Counted from the stretch's first letter, positions 34,935-44,145 are shown. The stretch is 48,357 bases of DNA from Thermoplasmata archaeon (GCA_021802205.1 JAKAAT010000006.1:1-48357), one strand, 5' to 3'. Numbers and translations: made by a program. Notes: a model not told the origin generated them from the sequence alone.

Positions 34935-36137
34935 ATGAAAATTTACTTTGAATCATACGGATGCACTTTACAAAAGTCAGAATCATCATTATATTTAAAT
35001 AAACTGCTTCAGGATAAAAACAACCAGATGGTAGAAAAGCCAGAGGATGCAGATTTAAGCATCATAGGAACATGTGTTGTAATAAAGCATACAGAGGATA
35101 AAATGGTAAAACGTATCTCGTCCCTTTCCAGGAATCCAGGTAAAGTGAAGGTGTTAGGATGCCTTGCTACTGTTAATGGGAATACCATAGAATCAGAAAA
35201 TGTAGAGATATTAAAACCCCGTGAATTTAGGAGTTTTTATGAAGGAGCACTGGATAACATAGAAATTAAATCAGATATATATGATGGGATACCAATAAAT
35301 CAGGGCTGTACAGGAAGTTGCAATTTCTGTATATCCCATATAGCTAGGGGGAAACTGCTTTCAAGGCCAGTGGATAAAGTAGTAAATCAGGTAAACATGG
35401 AGCTTGACCGTAATATACGTGAAATCAGGATATCATCACTGGATACAGCTGCATATGGGAAAGATTTGGGTACTGACCTGGCCGATCTTGTAAATAATAT
35501 AGTATCAATTGATCGCAATTTTTATCTCCGTGTTGGCATGCTTGAGCCCAGGAATGCATATGACATACTGGATAAGCTCATCGCTGCGTATAATTCAGAG
35601 AAAGTATTCAAATTTCTTCATATACCTGTGCAGAGTGCTGAAAATTCTGTGTTGACTGCTATGAATCGGGAATATACCATAGAGGAAGCTGAAACAGTAT
35701 TGAGACAGTTTATAGATACATTTCCGGATATGTCAATAGCTACGGATATTATACTGGGGTATTATAACGACTCTAGGGAAGGTTTTGAAAAAACTCTTAA
35801 ATTCCTTGAAAATTATAGCCCAGATATTATCAACGTTACCAGGTTTTCCCCCAGGCCATATACAAAAGATTATAGTAAAATGCCTCTTAACTCCAATCTT
35901 CTCAAAGGATGGTCACGTGAAATAATAGACCTGCACCGTATACAGATAGAGAAAAAACTTGATCACTTTCTTGGCCGGGAGGAAAAGGTTATGGTTACTG
36001 AGGAGGGCAAAAACGGTACTATGGTTGCCAGGGATATCAATTACCGCCCTGTGGTATTAAATAAAAGTTATCAAAAATACACTGACGTTTACTGTAAAAT
36101 TATTGGTCATGGAAACAATTATCTTATTGGAGAATAA
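34935..36137 (+). CDS. radical SAM tRNA methylthiotransferase, MtaB/CDKAL1 type
   Basis: A 400-residue MiaB-family enzyme that inserts a methylthio group into tRNA adenosine derivatives, probably t6A37 to ms2t6A37. The radical SAM cluster CxxxCxxC is Cys125, Cys129 and Cys132 in GCTGSCNFCISH. The N-terminal UPF0004 domain begins MKIYFESYGC (Cys10), and contains GTCVV and GCLATVNG for the auxiliary cluster. A C-terminal TRAM domain follows (VTEEGKNGTM ... VYCKIIGHGNNYLIGE). The frame extends to 34839, but ATG 34935 is the family start. It converges on dph2 with a 19-base overlap. Confidence 0.93.
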   Translation: MKIYFESYGCTLQKSESSLYLNKLLQDKNNQMVEKPEDADLSIIGTCVVIKHTEDKMVKRISSLSRNPGKVKVLGCLATVNGNTIESENVEILKPREFRSFYEGALDNIEIKSDIYDGIPINQGCTGSCNFCISHIARGKLLSRPVDKVVNQVNMELDRNIREIRISSLDTAAYGKDLGTDLADLVNNIVSIDRNFYLRVGMLEPRNAYDILDKLIAAYNSEKVFKFLHIPVQSAENSVLTAMNREYTIEEAETVLRQFIDTFPDMSIATDIILGYYNDSREGFEKTLKFLENYSPDIINVTRFSPRPYTKDYSKMPLNSNLLKGWSREIIDLHRIQIEKKLDHFLGREEKVMVTEEGKNGTMVARDINYRPVVLNKSYQKYTDVYCKIIGHGNNYLIGE

Positions 36138-37123
36138 GAGTCAACGCCGACTATCTCGTCCATTATATACCTGTCGTTGCTTTTAAATCCAAAGAGTTGT
36201 TCGAATTCTATTGGTGTCAGTATTGGTATTCTGAACTTTTCACCATCATCAATGGAAACTCTAGGGCAGCCGGTAAACACAGCAGCATCGCACATCATAT
36301 TCTCTACATCCATCGGATTTATATTGTCTGCAGTCACTATTATTGCTTCCTTTCCCATGTCCTTTACCTTGCTGTAAATGCTGTATGCCAGTTTTTTCCT
36401 GTACTGGCCAATTTTTGTATCAATAATAATGGCAAATTTTTTTGCGTCCAATGCTGGCTCCATCCTCGCATATCTTTTTCGTAGAAATTTATCAATATCG
36501 GGCTGTATATTTCTTATGGATTTCTGATTCAGGTCCAGTATGTAGACAGGTTTATCTGTGGACAGCTGTGCACCGATGCCGTGAAAGAGGCCAGTACTTA
36601 CCAGAAGATACGCGTCAACCCTGTTTGCTATGGAATGTGCCGAGCTGAAGTTGCAGCCAAGAACCTGGCCAGGATATTTTAACCTGCCATCAACGCTGCC
36701 TATTATGACGTTGTATCCTAGTTTATCCAGTTTCTCCTGAACATACTGCATTTCTTTATAATACTGTACAGACGAAAGAAGGCCTATGTCTTTGATTCCA
36801 TCATCCCGGAGCACAGAAAAAACGTTATCATCTAATTCTACAGCCTTGTAATAGTATTCTATAAAAATAACAGGTTTTGTATATTTAATATTTGGAATTT
36901 CAGAATGGCCGAACTGGACGATACAGTCCACATCCCGGTAAACTTCCATATTTCCTATGTCACACGCACCGTAAAATGACTGCGAGCTAATAACAACTTT
37001 AAACTCCTCTGAAAACCTATTGAATAAATTGAACGATTCCGGTTTTAATCCATCCGGAATCTGAAGCAGTATCTTTTCTGCCCCACGGTGCTTTAATTCC
37101 TTTATTGCCTCTTCTATTTCCAT
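36119..37123 (-). CDS. dph2: diphthamide biosynthesis protein Dph2
   Basis: A 334-residue Dph2, a radical SAM-like enzyme that transfers the aminocarboxypropyl group from SAM to the EF-2 histidine. Three cysteines form the unusual [4Fe-4S] cluster: Cys54 (FYGACDIG), Cys157 (VLGCNFSS) and Cys286 (FTGCPRVS). VQFGHSEIPN and the LDLNQ blocks are typical. EF-2 with its target His598 is at 21429-23627. The gene converges on mtaB with a 19-base overlap. The frame is full length for archaea. Confidence 0.93.
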   Translation of the reverse strand: MEIEEAIKELKHRGAEKILLQIPDGLKPESFNLFNRFSEEFKVVISSQSFYGACDIGNMEVYRDVDCIVQFGHSEIPNIKYTKPVIFIEYYYKAVELDDNVFSVLRDDGIKDIGLLSSVQYYKEMQYVQEKLDKLGYNVIIGSVDGRLKYPGQVLGCNFSSAHSIANRVDAYLLVSTGLFHGIGAQLSTDKPVYILDLNQKSIRNIQPDIDKFLRKRYARMEPALDAKKFAIIIDTKIGQYRKKLAYSIYSKVKDMGKEAIIVTADNINPMDVENMMCDAAVFTGCPRVSIDDGEKFRIPILTPIEFEQLFGFKSNDRYIMDEIVGVDSYSPIR

Positions 37124-37148
37124 TCACAGCTTATCGCTATATATCTAT

Positions 37149-38144
37149 TTAAATATTAAGACTGGAGCTATGGCCTCCGAACATTGTAGCATTCGGTGTT
37201 AAATATTTCTTTATGAAGTTTATGGCAACATAGGCATTCCCACCATCTATGGCTATTATCGGATGGACCGGCTCGCCTGGCATTGTTGCCACATCTCCCA
37301 CTGCAAATATTCCATCTATGTTAGTCTGGAATCCATCATTTACAAGTACATTCCTACCATTTTTACTCATTTCTATATTTACGGATTTAAATGTGTTTGC
37401 CTTCCCCACATGCCCTATGGCAACAATCAGTGAATCAATATTTAATTTCTGGGTGCTCTTATCCTGCACATTTGAAATGGATATGCTTCTAACCTTATTA
37501 TCACCTGATATCTCAGTTACCGAGCTGTTCATCATAAGTGATATCTCCTTGTTATTCATTACACTGTCAAGGGTTTTTTCAGCCGCCTTGAACTTTTCGC
37601 TATGGTGAATGACATAGACCTTCTTTGCTGTCCCGGCGAGCTCGCTTGCGTAGTCAAGGGCTGAATCTCCCCCACCGACTATGGCAACCACCTGATTCTT
37701 GAATCTGTTTATATCCTTTACAGTATATTCCACACCGCGACCCTTAAATTCCTCTTCTCCAGAACACCCTATCTTTCTTGGTGTGAAATCGCCTATACCG
37801 GTGCATACAAGCACAGCCTTGCATGTGTATGCCTTTTCACCGTTTACCTCTACGGTAAATTTATCCTTACCAGGTATTATATCAGTCACCTTACTGCTCA
37901 ATTTTATCTCGCCATCAAATAATTTTGCCTGTTCATACATTTTATCCCTTAGCTCCATGGCGTTTATCCTAGGTATACCCTGGACATCATACACCATCTT
38001 TTCCGGATAAAGTTCAGGTATCTGTCCCCCTGTGTAATCAAGGGCTTCCAGTGTTACGCTTTTAATATCTCTGAGACCTGCAAGAAACGTGGCAAACAGT
38101 CCGGTTGGACCTGCTCCTACTATAACAAGATCGTAATCCTCCAT
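37149..38144 (-). CDS. ferredoxin-NADP+ reductase, thioredoxin reductase-like (type 2)
   Basis: A 331-residue flavoprotein of the YumC-type FNR family. The FAD motif GAGPTGL is near residue 10, ELYPEKMVYDVQGIPRI (the FNR2 form of GGQ...YPEK...D) follows, the NADP motif GGGDSALD is near residue 155, and the C-terminus ends with HSSSL as in YumC relatives. There is no redox CxxC, which excludes true thioredoxin reductase. It moves electrons between ferredoxin and NADP. The frame extends to 38189, but ATG 38144 (MEDYDLVIVGAGP) is the family start. The gene follows an MBL hydrolase by 60 bases. Confidence 0.9.
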   Translation of the reverse strand: MEDYDLVIVGAGPTGLFATFLAGLRDIKSVTLEALDYTGGQIPELYPEKMVYDVQGIPRINAMELRDKMYEQAKLFDGEIKLSSKVTDIIPGKDKFTVEVNGEKAYTCKAVLVCTGIGDFTPRKIGCSGEEEFKGRGVEYTVKDINRFKNQVVAIVGGGDSALDYASELAGTAKKVYVIHHSEKFKAAEKTLDSVMNNKEISLMMNSSVTEISGDNKVRSISISNVQDKSTQKLNIDSLIVAIGHVGKANTFKSVNIEMSKNGRNVLVNDGFQTNIDGIFAVGDVATMPGEPVHPIIAIDGGNAYVAINFIKKYLTPNATMFGGHSSSLNI

Positions 38145-38203
38145 GTCACGAATATATATAAACCATACAAAAACTTTGGTATAATCCAATTTGTTTAGAG
38201 GTC

Positions 38204-38953
38204 CTACAGTCTGTAAAGTGTGCTGCCGAAATCCTGTGACGCAGTCTCCATGGATGCATATCTTTTATTTCTGTTGGAAAGATACGCTTTAACCGTTTCC
38301 ATTGCAATATCCGGAGTATTATTTTTTTCACTGAGATGGGTAAGTACGATTCTGGTATTATCCGATGCAGAGGCGTATATGGCTTCCGCTGACTGTTCAT
38401 TTGAAAGATGCCCGTGCTCACTTCTTATCCTCATTTTGAGCATTTCAGTATACGGTCCGGTTCTTAACATTTCCGGATCATGATTGGCCTCAATAGCCAT
38501 TATATCAGATCCCTGCATTGCATCCAGAAGTTCCTGGCTTATTATTCCCAGATCGGAAATCACAGATATTTTTATCCCTCTATTACTTATTATATATACT
38601 ACCGGGTCCACAGCATCATGATTAACGGAAACCGGCATTACCGTAAAGTTTCCTATTGCTACCTCGCCGCGTATACTATATCCCTTCTCGAGGCGCATTT
38701 TTTCAAGAGTTTTACCCCTGGAATATACATCTGTTTGCAATTTCCGTGATACAGCCCGTACCCCGGAAGAATGATCTGAATGCTCATGGCTTATAAACAT
38801 AGATTTTTCCAAGTTCTCTATTCCAAGTTCTGATGTTTTTTCCTGAAATTTCTTGAGGCTGATGCCACAGTCTATTATGATCAGATCATTCTCATCCCAT
38901 ATAATAGTGGAGTTTCCCCTGCTTCCCGAGGATAGCATATAGAAATTAAGCAT
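38204..38953 (-). CDS. metallo-beta-lactamase fold hydrolase, YycJ/WalJ-like
   Basis: A 249-residue MBL-fold protein. The metal motif HxHxDH is H56-E-H58-S-D60-H61, followed by a conserved GxG...N-T and later VSVNHDAVDPV and the EANHD segment. N-terminal SSGSRGNSTII is typical of YycJ-type nucleases, which act on nucleic acid ends or 5-prime flaps in bacteria. The start ATG 38953 (MLNFYM) is chosen over TTG 38968 because TATA-like ATATAC (about 38972-38982) lies about 24 bases upstream. Substrate is not determined here. Confidence 0.85.
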   Translation of the reverse strand: MLNFYMLSSGSRGNSTIIWDENDLIIIDCGISLKKFQEKTSELGIENLEKSMFISHEHSDHSSGVRAVSRKLQTDVYSRGKTLEKMRLEKGYSIRGEVAIGNFTVMPVSVNHDAVDPVVYIISNRGIKISVISDLGIISQELLDAMQGSDIMAIEANHDPEMLRTGPYTEMLKMRIRSEHGHLSNEQSAEAIYASASDNTRIVLTHLSEKNNTPDIAMETVKAYLSNRNKRYASMETASQDFGSTLYRL

Positions 38954-39059
38954 AAGCTGTATATGCAATTACTGTATATTTTTTTATCCAATTTTATTTC
39001 TAATTATTGATTTAATTATATTTATATATTTATATAAAATATACTATAAGGTGACTGAA

Positions 39060-39275
39060 GTGTCAGATTTATCAGGCAATGCAGAAAAGATATACGATTC
39101 ATTAAAGGCCATGGGTGCTGTTTCCGAGGGGAAACTGAAAACAGCGGATGATATAATGAAGAAAGTGTCTCTGGGTAAAGGACTTATAAACGCAGGCCTT
39201 AAAGAATTGATGGATAAAAAAATGGTAAAAAGAGTTGCCAGGCAAAAAAGCGCCGGATATTTTATAGTAAAATAG
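39060..39275 (+). CDS. small winged-helix DNA-binding protein
   Basis: A 71-residue protein starting at GTG 39060 (VSDLSGNAEKIYDSL). The alternative GTG at 39051 is disfavoured because AAGGTGAC ends 5 bases before GTG 39060. The helix pattern IYDSLKAMG...LKTADDIMKKVSLGKGLINAGLKELMDKKMVKRV is a winged helix, and the end GYFIVK is the wing strand. It is well conserved among archaea in form (basic, single domain), and could be a transcription factor or a chromatin protein. TATA-like TTTATATATTTATATA (about 39020-39035) lies upstream. Confidence 0.72.
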   Translation: MSDLSGNAEKIYDSLKAMGAVSEGKLKTADDIMKKVSLGKGLINAGLKELMDKKMVKRVARQKSAGYFIVK

Positions 39276-39377
39276 TCTTCATTTTCCATAGGCGGAATCA
39301 TATTAAATAACCGGCTATTTTATATCAAGTAATTGATAAAACTTATATAGTTACATTTCCTATATTAATCATCAAAC

Positions 39378-40505
39378 ATGACAACTCTGATACTGAATGT
39401 GGACAGGGATAACGATTACGGTATAAAAGCAGGAATAGAGGGACCTGTAACAGGGTATGGTGATTGTTATAATGCTGCATTAAAATTAATTTCAGTGGAT
39501 GCAGAGGATTCGGATGCTAATGCACTTTTCGGGACAATAAAACTTTACGAGGATTTAAAGAGGAAAAATGAACATGTGGAAATCGCACTTATTACCGGTG
39601 ACGATGATGTTGGAGCGAAATCAGATGAAATATTGAGCAAACAGCTGGATGATGTCCTGAGTATGGATCATTATGATGATCTGATACTGGTTTCTGATGG
39701 GGCAGAGGATGATTACATCACACCAATAATTTCATCAAGAATAAGGATAAGATATGTAAAACACATACTGGTGAGGCATAATGAGAATATTGAATCGCTT
39801 TACTATTATATAATAAGAGGAATAAGGGACAAGAAGATAGCCAGAAAATTCACCATACCGGTGGGATTGCTTTTGCTGAGTTACGGTGTATCCCTACTAA
39901 TTTTCACTCTTTACTATATGGTATTAACAAAATCATACATAATAAACCCGGGCACAGGGGCTGTAATGCTGGTAACTATAGTTCTGGGAGCCTATTTCGT
40001 GGGTAAGGCAGTTGAATTAAACCAGCTGATAATAAAACTCATAGTAAATATGAAGGATTACTCTCAGGAGGCAAAAATTTCTATGCTTTCCTATGTAGTT
40101 TCATTCTTTATTGTCGTAATCGGAATTGCATACAGCTACGAATCCACAGTGAAAATGGTCCCTATAATGAATAAAATTCTTTTATTCCTTACTGTCTTTG
40201 TGTGGTGGATATTTGCCTCTTTCGTTTCAAAGGAACTATTCGATGCCTTTGACCTGTATATGGAAGAAAGGCATGGGATGTCAAAGATGTGGTATGGTAT
40301 AGCTTTTTCACTTTCCATGGCGCTTATATTCTATGGTATGATAAATTATATAAGATATATTGTAGGATTTATCGCTTTATCTGTAATGACCGTGTATTTC
40401 AGTTACATCATAGCAGGTATTGTGATTGCACTTTCAGCATCTGCAGTACATAAGTATTTTTCATCAATAAAGAATAAAAGCGGGAATATAATGGAGATAA
40501 AATGA
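39378..40505 (+). CDS. DUF373 membrane protein
   Basis: A 375-residue protein of the archaeal DUF373 family. The N-terminal soluble domain (about residues 1-150) has LNVDRDNDYG, ITGDDDVGAKSD and LVSDGAEDDYI, acidic clusters suggesting a phosphate- or metal-binding site. About six hydrophobic helices follow (residues 157-365). The function is unknown. It is coupled to the MptE-like gene by a four-base overlap, so the pair may work in one pathway. TATA-like CTTATATAGTT (39341-39351) lies about 30 bases before ATG 39378. Confidence 0.85.
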   Translation: MTTLILNVDRDNDYGIKAGIEGPVTGYGDCYNAALKLISVDAEDSDANALFGTIKLYEDLKRKNEHVEIALITGDDDVGAKSDEILSKQLDDVLSMDHYDDLILVSDGAEDDYITPIISSRIRIRYVKHILVRHNENIESLYYYIIRGIRDKKIARKFTIPVGLLLLSYGVSLLIFTLYYMVLTKSYIINPGTGAVMLVTIVLGAYFVGKAVELNQLIIKLIVNMKDYSQEAKISMLSYVVSFFIVVIGIAYSYESTVKMVPIMNKILLFLTVFVWWIFASFVSKELFDAFDLYMEERHGMSKMWYGIAFSLSMALIFYGMINYIRYIVGFIALSVMTVYFSYIIAGIVIALSASAVHKYFSSIKNKSGNIMEIK

Positions 40506-41176
40506 AATTCCAGGAATGGTTTCCATTTTATCTTCAGATCACCGATTCACTTGGGATAAACAGGAGAGATGATTACATATCATCTCTTGCACTCCACAAA
40601 ATAATAAACAATGATGATTCCATAATGAAACCCTACCATGGAAAGAATGCGTTTATAATAGGTAACGGTCCACATTTAAAAGATGCACTGACCACTATAT
40701 CAGGGGGTTATGTCATAGTTGCAGATTCGGCCATAGACACATATATTGATTATTGTGGTGTACCAGATATTATAGTATCTGACATGGATGGTAATATGGA
40801 CACTATACTATATTCATCAAAAAAAGGGGCAATACCCGTATTGCATGCTCACGGGGATAACATGGATAAAATTTTAGACCATGCAAAATACTTCCAGGGT
40901 GCTGTGGCAACAACCCAGAATATCCCCATGATTCATCTTTACAATTTCGGTGGATTCACTGACGGGGATCGTTCAGCTTTTCTGGCAGATCATCTAGGGG
41001 CAAACCATATAACACTTATAGGATTTGATTTTAACAATGTTAATAATAAAAGCTATTACAATAGCAGTTCAGTATTAAAAAAAAGGATAAAGCTGGCGTG
41101 GGCCAGATATCTTCTCACTTACCTTGCGAAATCGAGGGGTCGTAAGTTATCAGAAAGCAGTATTATAGAGATTTAA
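40502..41176 (+). CDS. mptE: 6-hydroxymethylpterin diphosphokinase MptE-like (DUF115)
   Basis: A 224-residue archaeal MptE-type protein. The nucleotide-binding motif GNGPHLKDAL is near residue 53, followed by VADSAID, PDIIVSDMDGN and the conserved HAHGDNMDKI and QNIPMIHLYNFGGFTDGDRSAF blocks. In methanogens MptE makes the pterin diphosphate used for methanopterin. In this non-methanogen it would feed a folate- or methanopterin-like C1 carrier. It overlaps DUF373 by four bases. Confidence 0.87.
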   Translation: MKFQEWFPFYLQITDSLGINRRDDYISSLALHKIINNDDSIMKPYHGKNAFIIGNGPHLKDALTTISGGYVIVADSAIDTYIDYCGVPDIIVSDMDGNMDTILYSSKKGAIPVLHAHGDNMDKILDHAKYFQGAVATTQNIPMIHLYNFGGFTDGDRSAFLADHLGANHITLIGFDFNNVNNKSYYNSSSVLKKRIKLAWARYLLTYLAKSRGRKLSESSIIEI

Positions 41177-41213
41177 AACTAAATCTATGAGGCACTATAC
41201 ATTATTGGGAAAG

Positions 41214-41876
41214 TCACTTTTTAATCAGGGGCATTATTACCCCATCCCTGTATATAACAGGATTCTTATAAAGGTCTACCTGTAATGAACTTTCAATATC
41301 AGCACCCGCTCCCATTATTTTGAGTCTTTTGGATCCGTGGCTCTCTCTGATCTGGTTGCAGTAATCCTGAACATTGACATCATTACCCTCCAGTCTACTT
41401 TTAAGCATACTTGCATATATATAATCCTCATCCGATATACCATCAGGTCTGTTGGAAACTATTATTGATATATTTTCTCTATCTTTCACCCTATTGTATG
41501 TTGCGGAAAAATTAATGAATGATGAAATATAAATATCTCCAGGATATTCAATGATTTTAAACAGAACCTTTATCCCGTTTGTTGATGTAAATAACAGTGT
41601 TTTTCCGGATAAATCACTATTCATTATTACACTTGGTGAATTTCCATAGTTAAATCCCGGAATTCTGATACCGTATCTCTCTCCACTGGTCAGAAAATCC
41701 GGGTTTTTTGATTTCATTTTTCTTGTATCGGTAACTGTTCTTACCGGTATTATTGAGGCTGCTCCCTTGAAAATCATGAGCGGTATTGTTGTTGTAGCTC
41801 TGAAAATATCCACGAGAATTTTTGTTGAATCGTCGAATTTTTTTTCCCTCCTTCCGTCTATAATGTTAACATTCAT
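41214..41876 (-). CDS. comB: ComB-like 2-phosphosulfolactate phosphatase family protein
   Basis: A 220-residue protein with ComB motifs: ILVDIFRATTTIP near residue 21, the segment GERYGIRIPGFNYGNSP, the FTSTNGIKVL loop and DYIYASMLKSRL. ComB removes phosphate from 2-phosphosulfolactate in coenzyme M synthesis. No other CoM gene is in the window and Thermoplasmatales do not make methane, so the true substrate may differ. The gene is convergent with mptE (37-base gap) and divergent from the small ORF before L11. Confidence 0.8.
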   Translation of the reverse strand: MNVNIIDGRREKKFDDSTKILVDIFRATTTIPLMIFKGAASIIPVRTVTDTRKMKSKNPDFLTSGERYGIRIPGFNYGNSPSVIMNSDLSGKTLLFTSTNGIKVLFKIIEYPGDIYISSFINFSATYNRVKDRENISIIVSNRPDGISDEDYIYASMLKSRLEGNDVNVQDYCNQIRESHGSKRLKIMGAGADIESSLQVDLYKNPVIYRDGVIMPLIKK

Positions 41877-41884
41877 CTTTATAG

Positions 41885-41920
41885 GATATCATTTTTATAT
41901 ATCTTACTTTTTATTTTTTC
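41885..41920 (+). promoter_or_regulatory. promoter of the small ORF and L11 operon
   Basis: ATTTTTATAT (41891-41900) resembles a TATA box and lies about 25 bases before ATG 41921. It therefore predicts a leaderless start at the small ORF, with the L11 gene reached by read-through using its own ribosome binding site GAAGGTGT. Confidence 0.5.
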
Positions 41921-42031
41921 ATGGATATGGAATCCGGAATTTATGATTTGAACCCGGATAAAATATCTGAAAGTGCATATGCGAATCTTGATAAAAATAA
42001 TAACAAAAAGAAAATATTAAAAATGAGTTAG
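41921..42031 (+). CDS. 36-residue leaderless small ORF ahead of the L11 operon
   Basis: ATG 41921 to TAG 42031 encodes a 36-residue, soluble, acidic-then-basic peptide (begins MDMESGIYDLNPDK, ends KKKILKMS). It has no membrane segment, so it is not the SecE often found here. Its ATG matches the predicted transcription start, and L11 follows after 28 bases with GAAGGTGT before ATG 42060. It could be a true small protein or a leader peptide for the ribosomal operon. The frame was found by eye. Confidence 0.45.
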   Translation: MDMESGIYDLNPDKISESAYANLDKNNNKKKILKMS

Positions 42032-42059
42032 AAATACGGTATAATTGAAGGTGTAATAA

Positions 42060-42536
42060 ATGGTCGCAGTCAAAACAATGGTTGAGGGTGGAAAAGCAAC
42101 GACGGGTCCACCTTTGGGTCCTGCTCTGGGCCCCCTGGGATTGAACCTGGGTCAGGTTATAAAGGATATAAACGAAAAAACAAAGTCATTTGCTGGAATG
42201 CAGGTTCCAGTAACCGTTAACGTTGTAGACCCGTCTACAAAGAAGTATGAGATTATAATCGGAGTTCCTCCGACATCAGCATTGCTGAAGAAAGAGGCAG
42301 GAATAGAGAAAGGATCAGGCAAAAACAAAGAATCGTATGCAGGAAACCTGACACTGGATCAGGTAAAAAAGGTTGCGGAATCCAAAAAATCCGCCTTACT
42401 TTCATATAATATGAAAGGAGCTGTCCTTGAAGTTCTGGGCACAGCGCTCTCACTGGGAATAACAGTGGATGGAACAAATGCTGCTGAGATCCAGCATAAA
42501 ATCAAGGCCGGCGAAATAGATGTCGGTGAGAATTAA
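42060..42536 (+). CDS. rpl11: ribosomal protein L11 (uL11)
   Basis: A 158-residue L11 with the classical N-terminal VEGGKATTGPPLGPALGPLGLN (split over residues 8-29) and the RNA-binding C-terminal domain including GTALSLGITVDG. L11 and the L10/L12 stalk form the GTPase-associated centre that EF-1A and EF-2 use. ATG 42060 is preceded by GAAGGTGT. The stop overlaps the L1 start by one base (TAATG). Confidence 0.97.
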   Translation: MVAVKTMVEGGKATTGPPLGPALGPLGLNLGQVIKDINEKTKSFAGMQVPVTVNVVDPSTKKYEIIIGVPPTSALLKKEAGIEKGSGKNKESYAGNLTLDQVKKVAESKKSALLSYNMKGAVLEVLGTALSLGITVDGTNAAEIQHKIKAGEIDVGEN

Positions 42537-43180
42537 TGGCAAACAGTATTGTAGAAGATATAAAAAAAATAAAAGAATCAAAAAAACGAAAGTTTGAGGA
42601 AAGTATTGAGATCGGAATAAATCTCAAGGATGTAGATATGGCAGATCCCAAAAACAGGATAAATGAAGAAATTATTTTACCGGCGGGAAGAGGTAAAGAC
42701 ATAAAGGTCGGCATAATTGCCAGTGAGGAAATGCGTCTCAAGGCTAAGAATGCAGATTTTACTTATTCTTTAGAGGACTTGAACAATTTTACTGATGATA
42801 AAAAATCATTCAAGAAAGTGGTTAAGAACATAGATTTCTTTGTTGCTGAATCAACCTTGATGGGAAACATTGGTAAAAATCTCGGTATAATTCTGGGTCC
42901 AAGGGGAAAGATGCCAAAGCCCATGGCGCCCGGTCAGGATCCAACTCCTTTCATAGAAAATTTGAAGAAAAGTGTGAGAGCCAGAAGCAGGGATAAAATT
43001 ACTTTTCATGTTCCTGTGGGCACCAGGTCCATGAGCGACAACGATTTATATACAAATATCAATACTGTCATGAAAAGGGTAATATCCCATCTGGATAAGG
43101 GAAAAGGAAATATAGCCTCTGCCTACATAAAAAGTACCATGGGCAGTGCAGTTGAAATCAATGTAGGTGATATAGAATGA
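42536..43180 (+). CDS. rpl1: ribosomal protein L1 (uL1)
   Basis: A 214-residue L1. It has the domain I start, the [11 protein letters not shown] block near residue 119, and the C-terminal [13 protein letters not shown]1 forms the mobile L1 stalk at the E site, and in methanogens it represses its own operon by binding the messenger. The start overlaps the L11 stop (TAATG) and the end overlaps the P0 start by four bases (ATGA). Confidence 0.97.
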   Translation: MANSIVEDIKKIKESKKRKFEESIEIGINLKDVDMADPKNRINEEIILPAGRGKDIKVGIIASEEMRLKAKNADFTYSLEDLNNFTDDKKSFKKVVKNIDFFVAESTLMGNIGKNLGIILGPRGKMPKPMAPGQDPTPFIENLKKSVRARSRDKITFHVPVGTRSMSDNDLYTNINTVMKRVISHLDKGKGNIASAYIKSTMGSAVEINVGDIE

Positions 43181-44136
43181 GGGAGCCAGCACAGTGGAAG
43201 GTAGATTTGGTAAATTCCATAACAGAGGAAATAAATGAAAGCCCGGTATCTGCCGTAATAAGTATAAAAGGGCTCAGAAATAAAGAGTTCCAAAAAATAA
43301 GGAACGATGTAAGAGGGCAGGTAAAGATACAGGTTTTCCGGGCAAGATTGCTCAGGCTCGCACTTGAGAAATCCAGTAAAAAGGATATAAAAGGTTTAAG
43401 TGAGTATACAAAAGGGCAGGTTGCCTTAATAACCACATCAGAATCGCCAAAAACAGTTTATGATACTCTTGTTTCCAGGAGAACAAAGGCAGCGGCACGT
43501 GGTGGAGAAATAGCTGAGGAGGACATAGTAATAGAACCCAAAGAAACTTCTTTTCCACCCGGTCCAATGATATCAATATTCCAGAAGGCAGGCATACCTG
43601 CCGGAATTGAGAAAGGAAAGATAGTAATTAAAAGCGAGGTTACACTGGTTAAGAAAGGAACTCCCATATCTAAAGATAAGGCGCAGGTTCTCGAGAAGTT
43701 AGAAATACTGCCGGTTACAGTTGGCCTTGATATGATAGCTGCTTACAGTGATGGGTTGATATACACTATTGATGCCCTATCAATAACTTTAGAGCAGATA
43801 GTATCAGATATGGCGGGAGCTTTCCTGAAAGCAAAGGCTCTGGCATTGAAGACTAACTTCCTTGTTCCGGAGATAATTCCAGAATTAATGTCCCGGGCAT
43901 ATCTGGAAGCACAGAGTCTTGCATTTGCTACAAACTTTGTTGATGAAAAGAATATAGATATTTTTATAAGGAAAGCTGTAATAAACGCTACAACTCTAAA
44001 TTCATTAATAAATAAAGATTTAAACAATGAAAACATAGAGAATGAAAACCCTGAAAAGGAAAGCAAGCCAGAGGAAAAGAAAGATGAAGGGTCCGAAGAC
44101 GATGCAGCAGCAGGTCTCGGATCTTTATTTGGATGA
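43177..44136 (+). CDS. rplP0: ribosomal protein L10 / P0 (uL10)
   Basis: A 319-residue P0 stalk base. The N-terminal rRNA-binding part includes [18 protein letters not shown]-like residues 26-45, and the [18 protein letters not shown] block with [18 protein letters not shown] follows. The C-terminal helices that bind L12 dimers are near residues 200-280. The acidic tail ends in GLGSLFG, the same end as L12, which binds translational GTPases. ATGA overlap with L1. Confidence 0.96.
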   Translation: MREPAQWKVDLVNSITEEINESPVSAVISIKGLRNKEFQKIRNDVRGQVKIQVFRARLLRLALEKSSKKDIKGLSEYTKGQVALITTSESPKTVYDTLVSRRTKAAARGGEIAEEDIVIEPKETSFPPGPMISIFQKAGIPAGIEKGKIVIKSEVTLVKKGTPISKDKAQVLEKLEILPVTVGLDMIAAYSDGLIYTIDALSITLEQIVSDMAGAFLKAKALALKTNFLVPEIIPELMSRAYLEAQSLAFATNFVDEKNIDIFIRKAVINATTLNSLINKDLNNENIENENPEKESKPEEKKDEGSEDDAAAGLGSLFG

Positions 44137-44145
44137 GGTGACAAA

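Noticed and set aside
37149-38144. Thioredoxin reductase
   Set aside because: The redox CxxC is missing and the YPEK...HSSSL features match ferredoxin-NADP reductase of the YumC type.
41921-42031. SecE as the identity of the small ORF before L11
   Set aside because: It has no membrane helix, and a proper SecE is encoded at 47907-48125.
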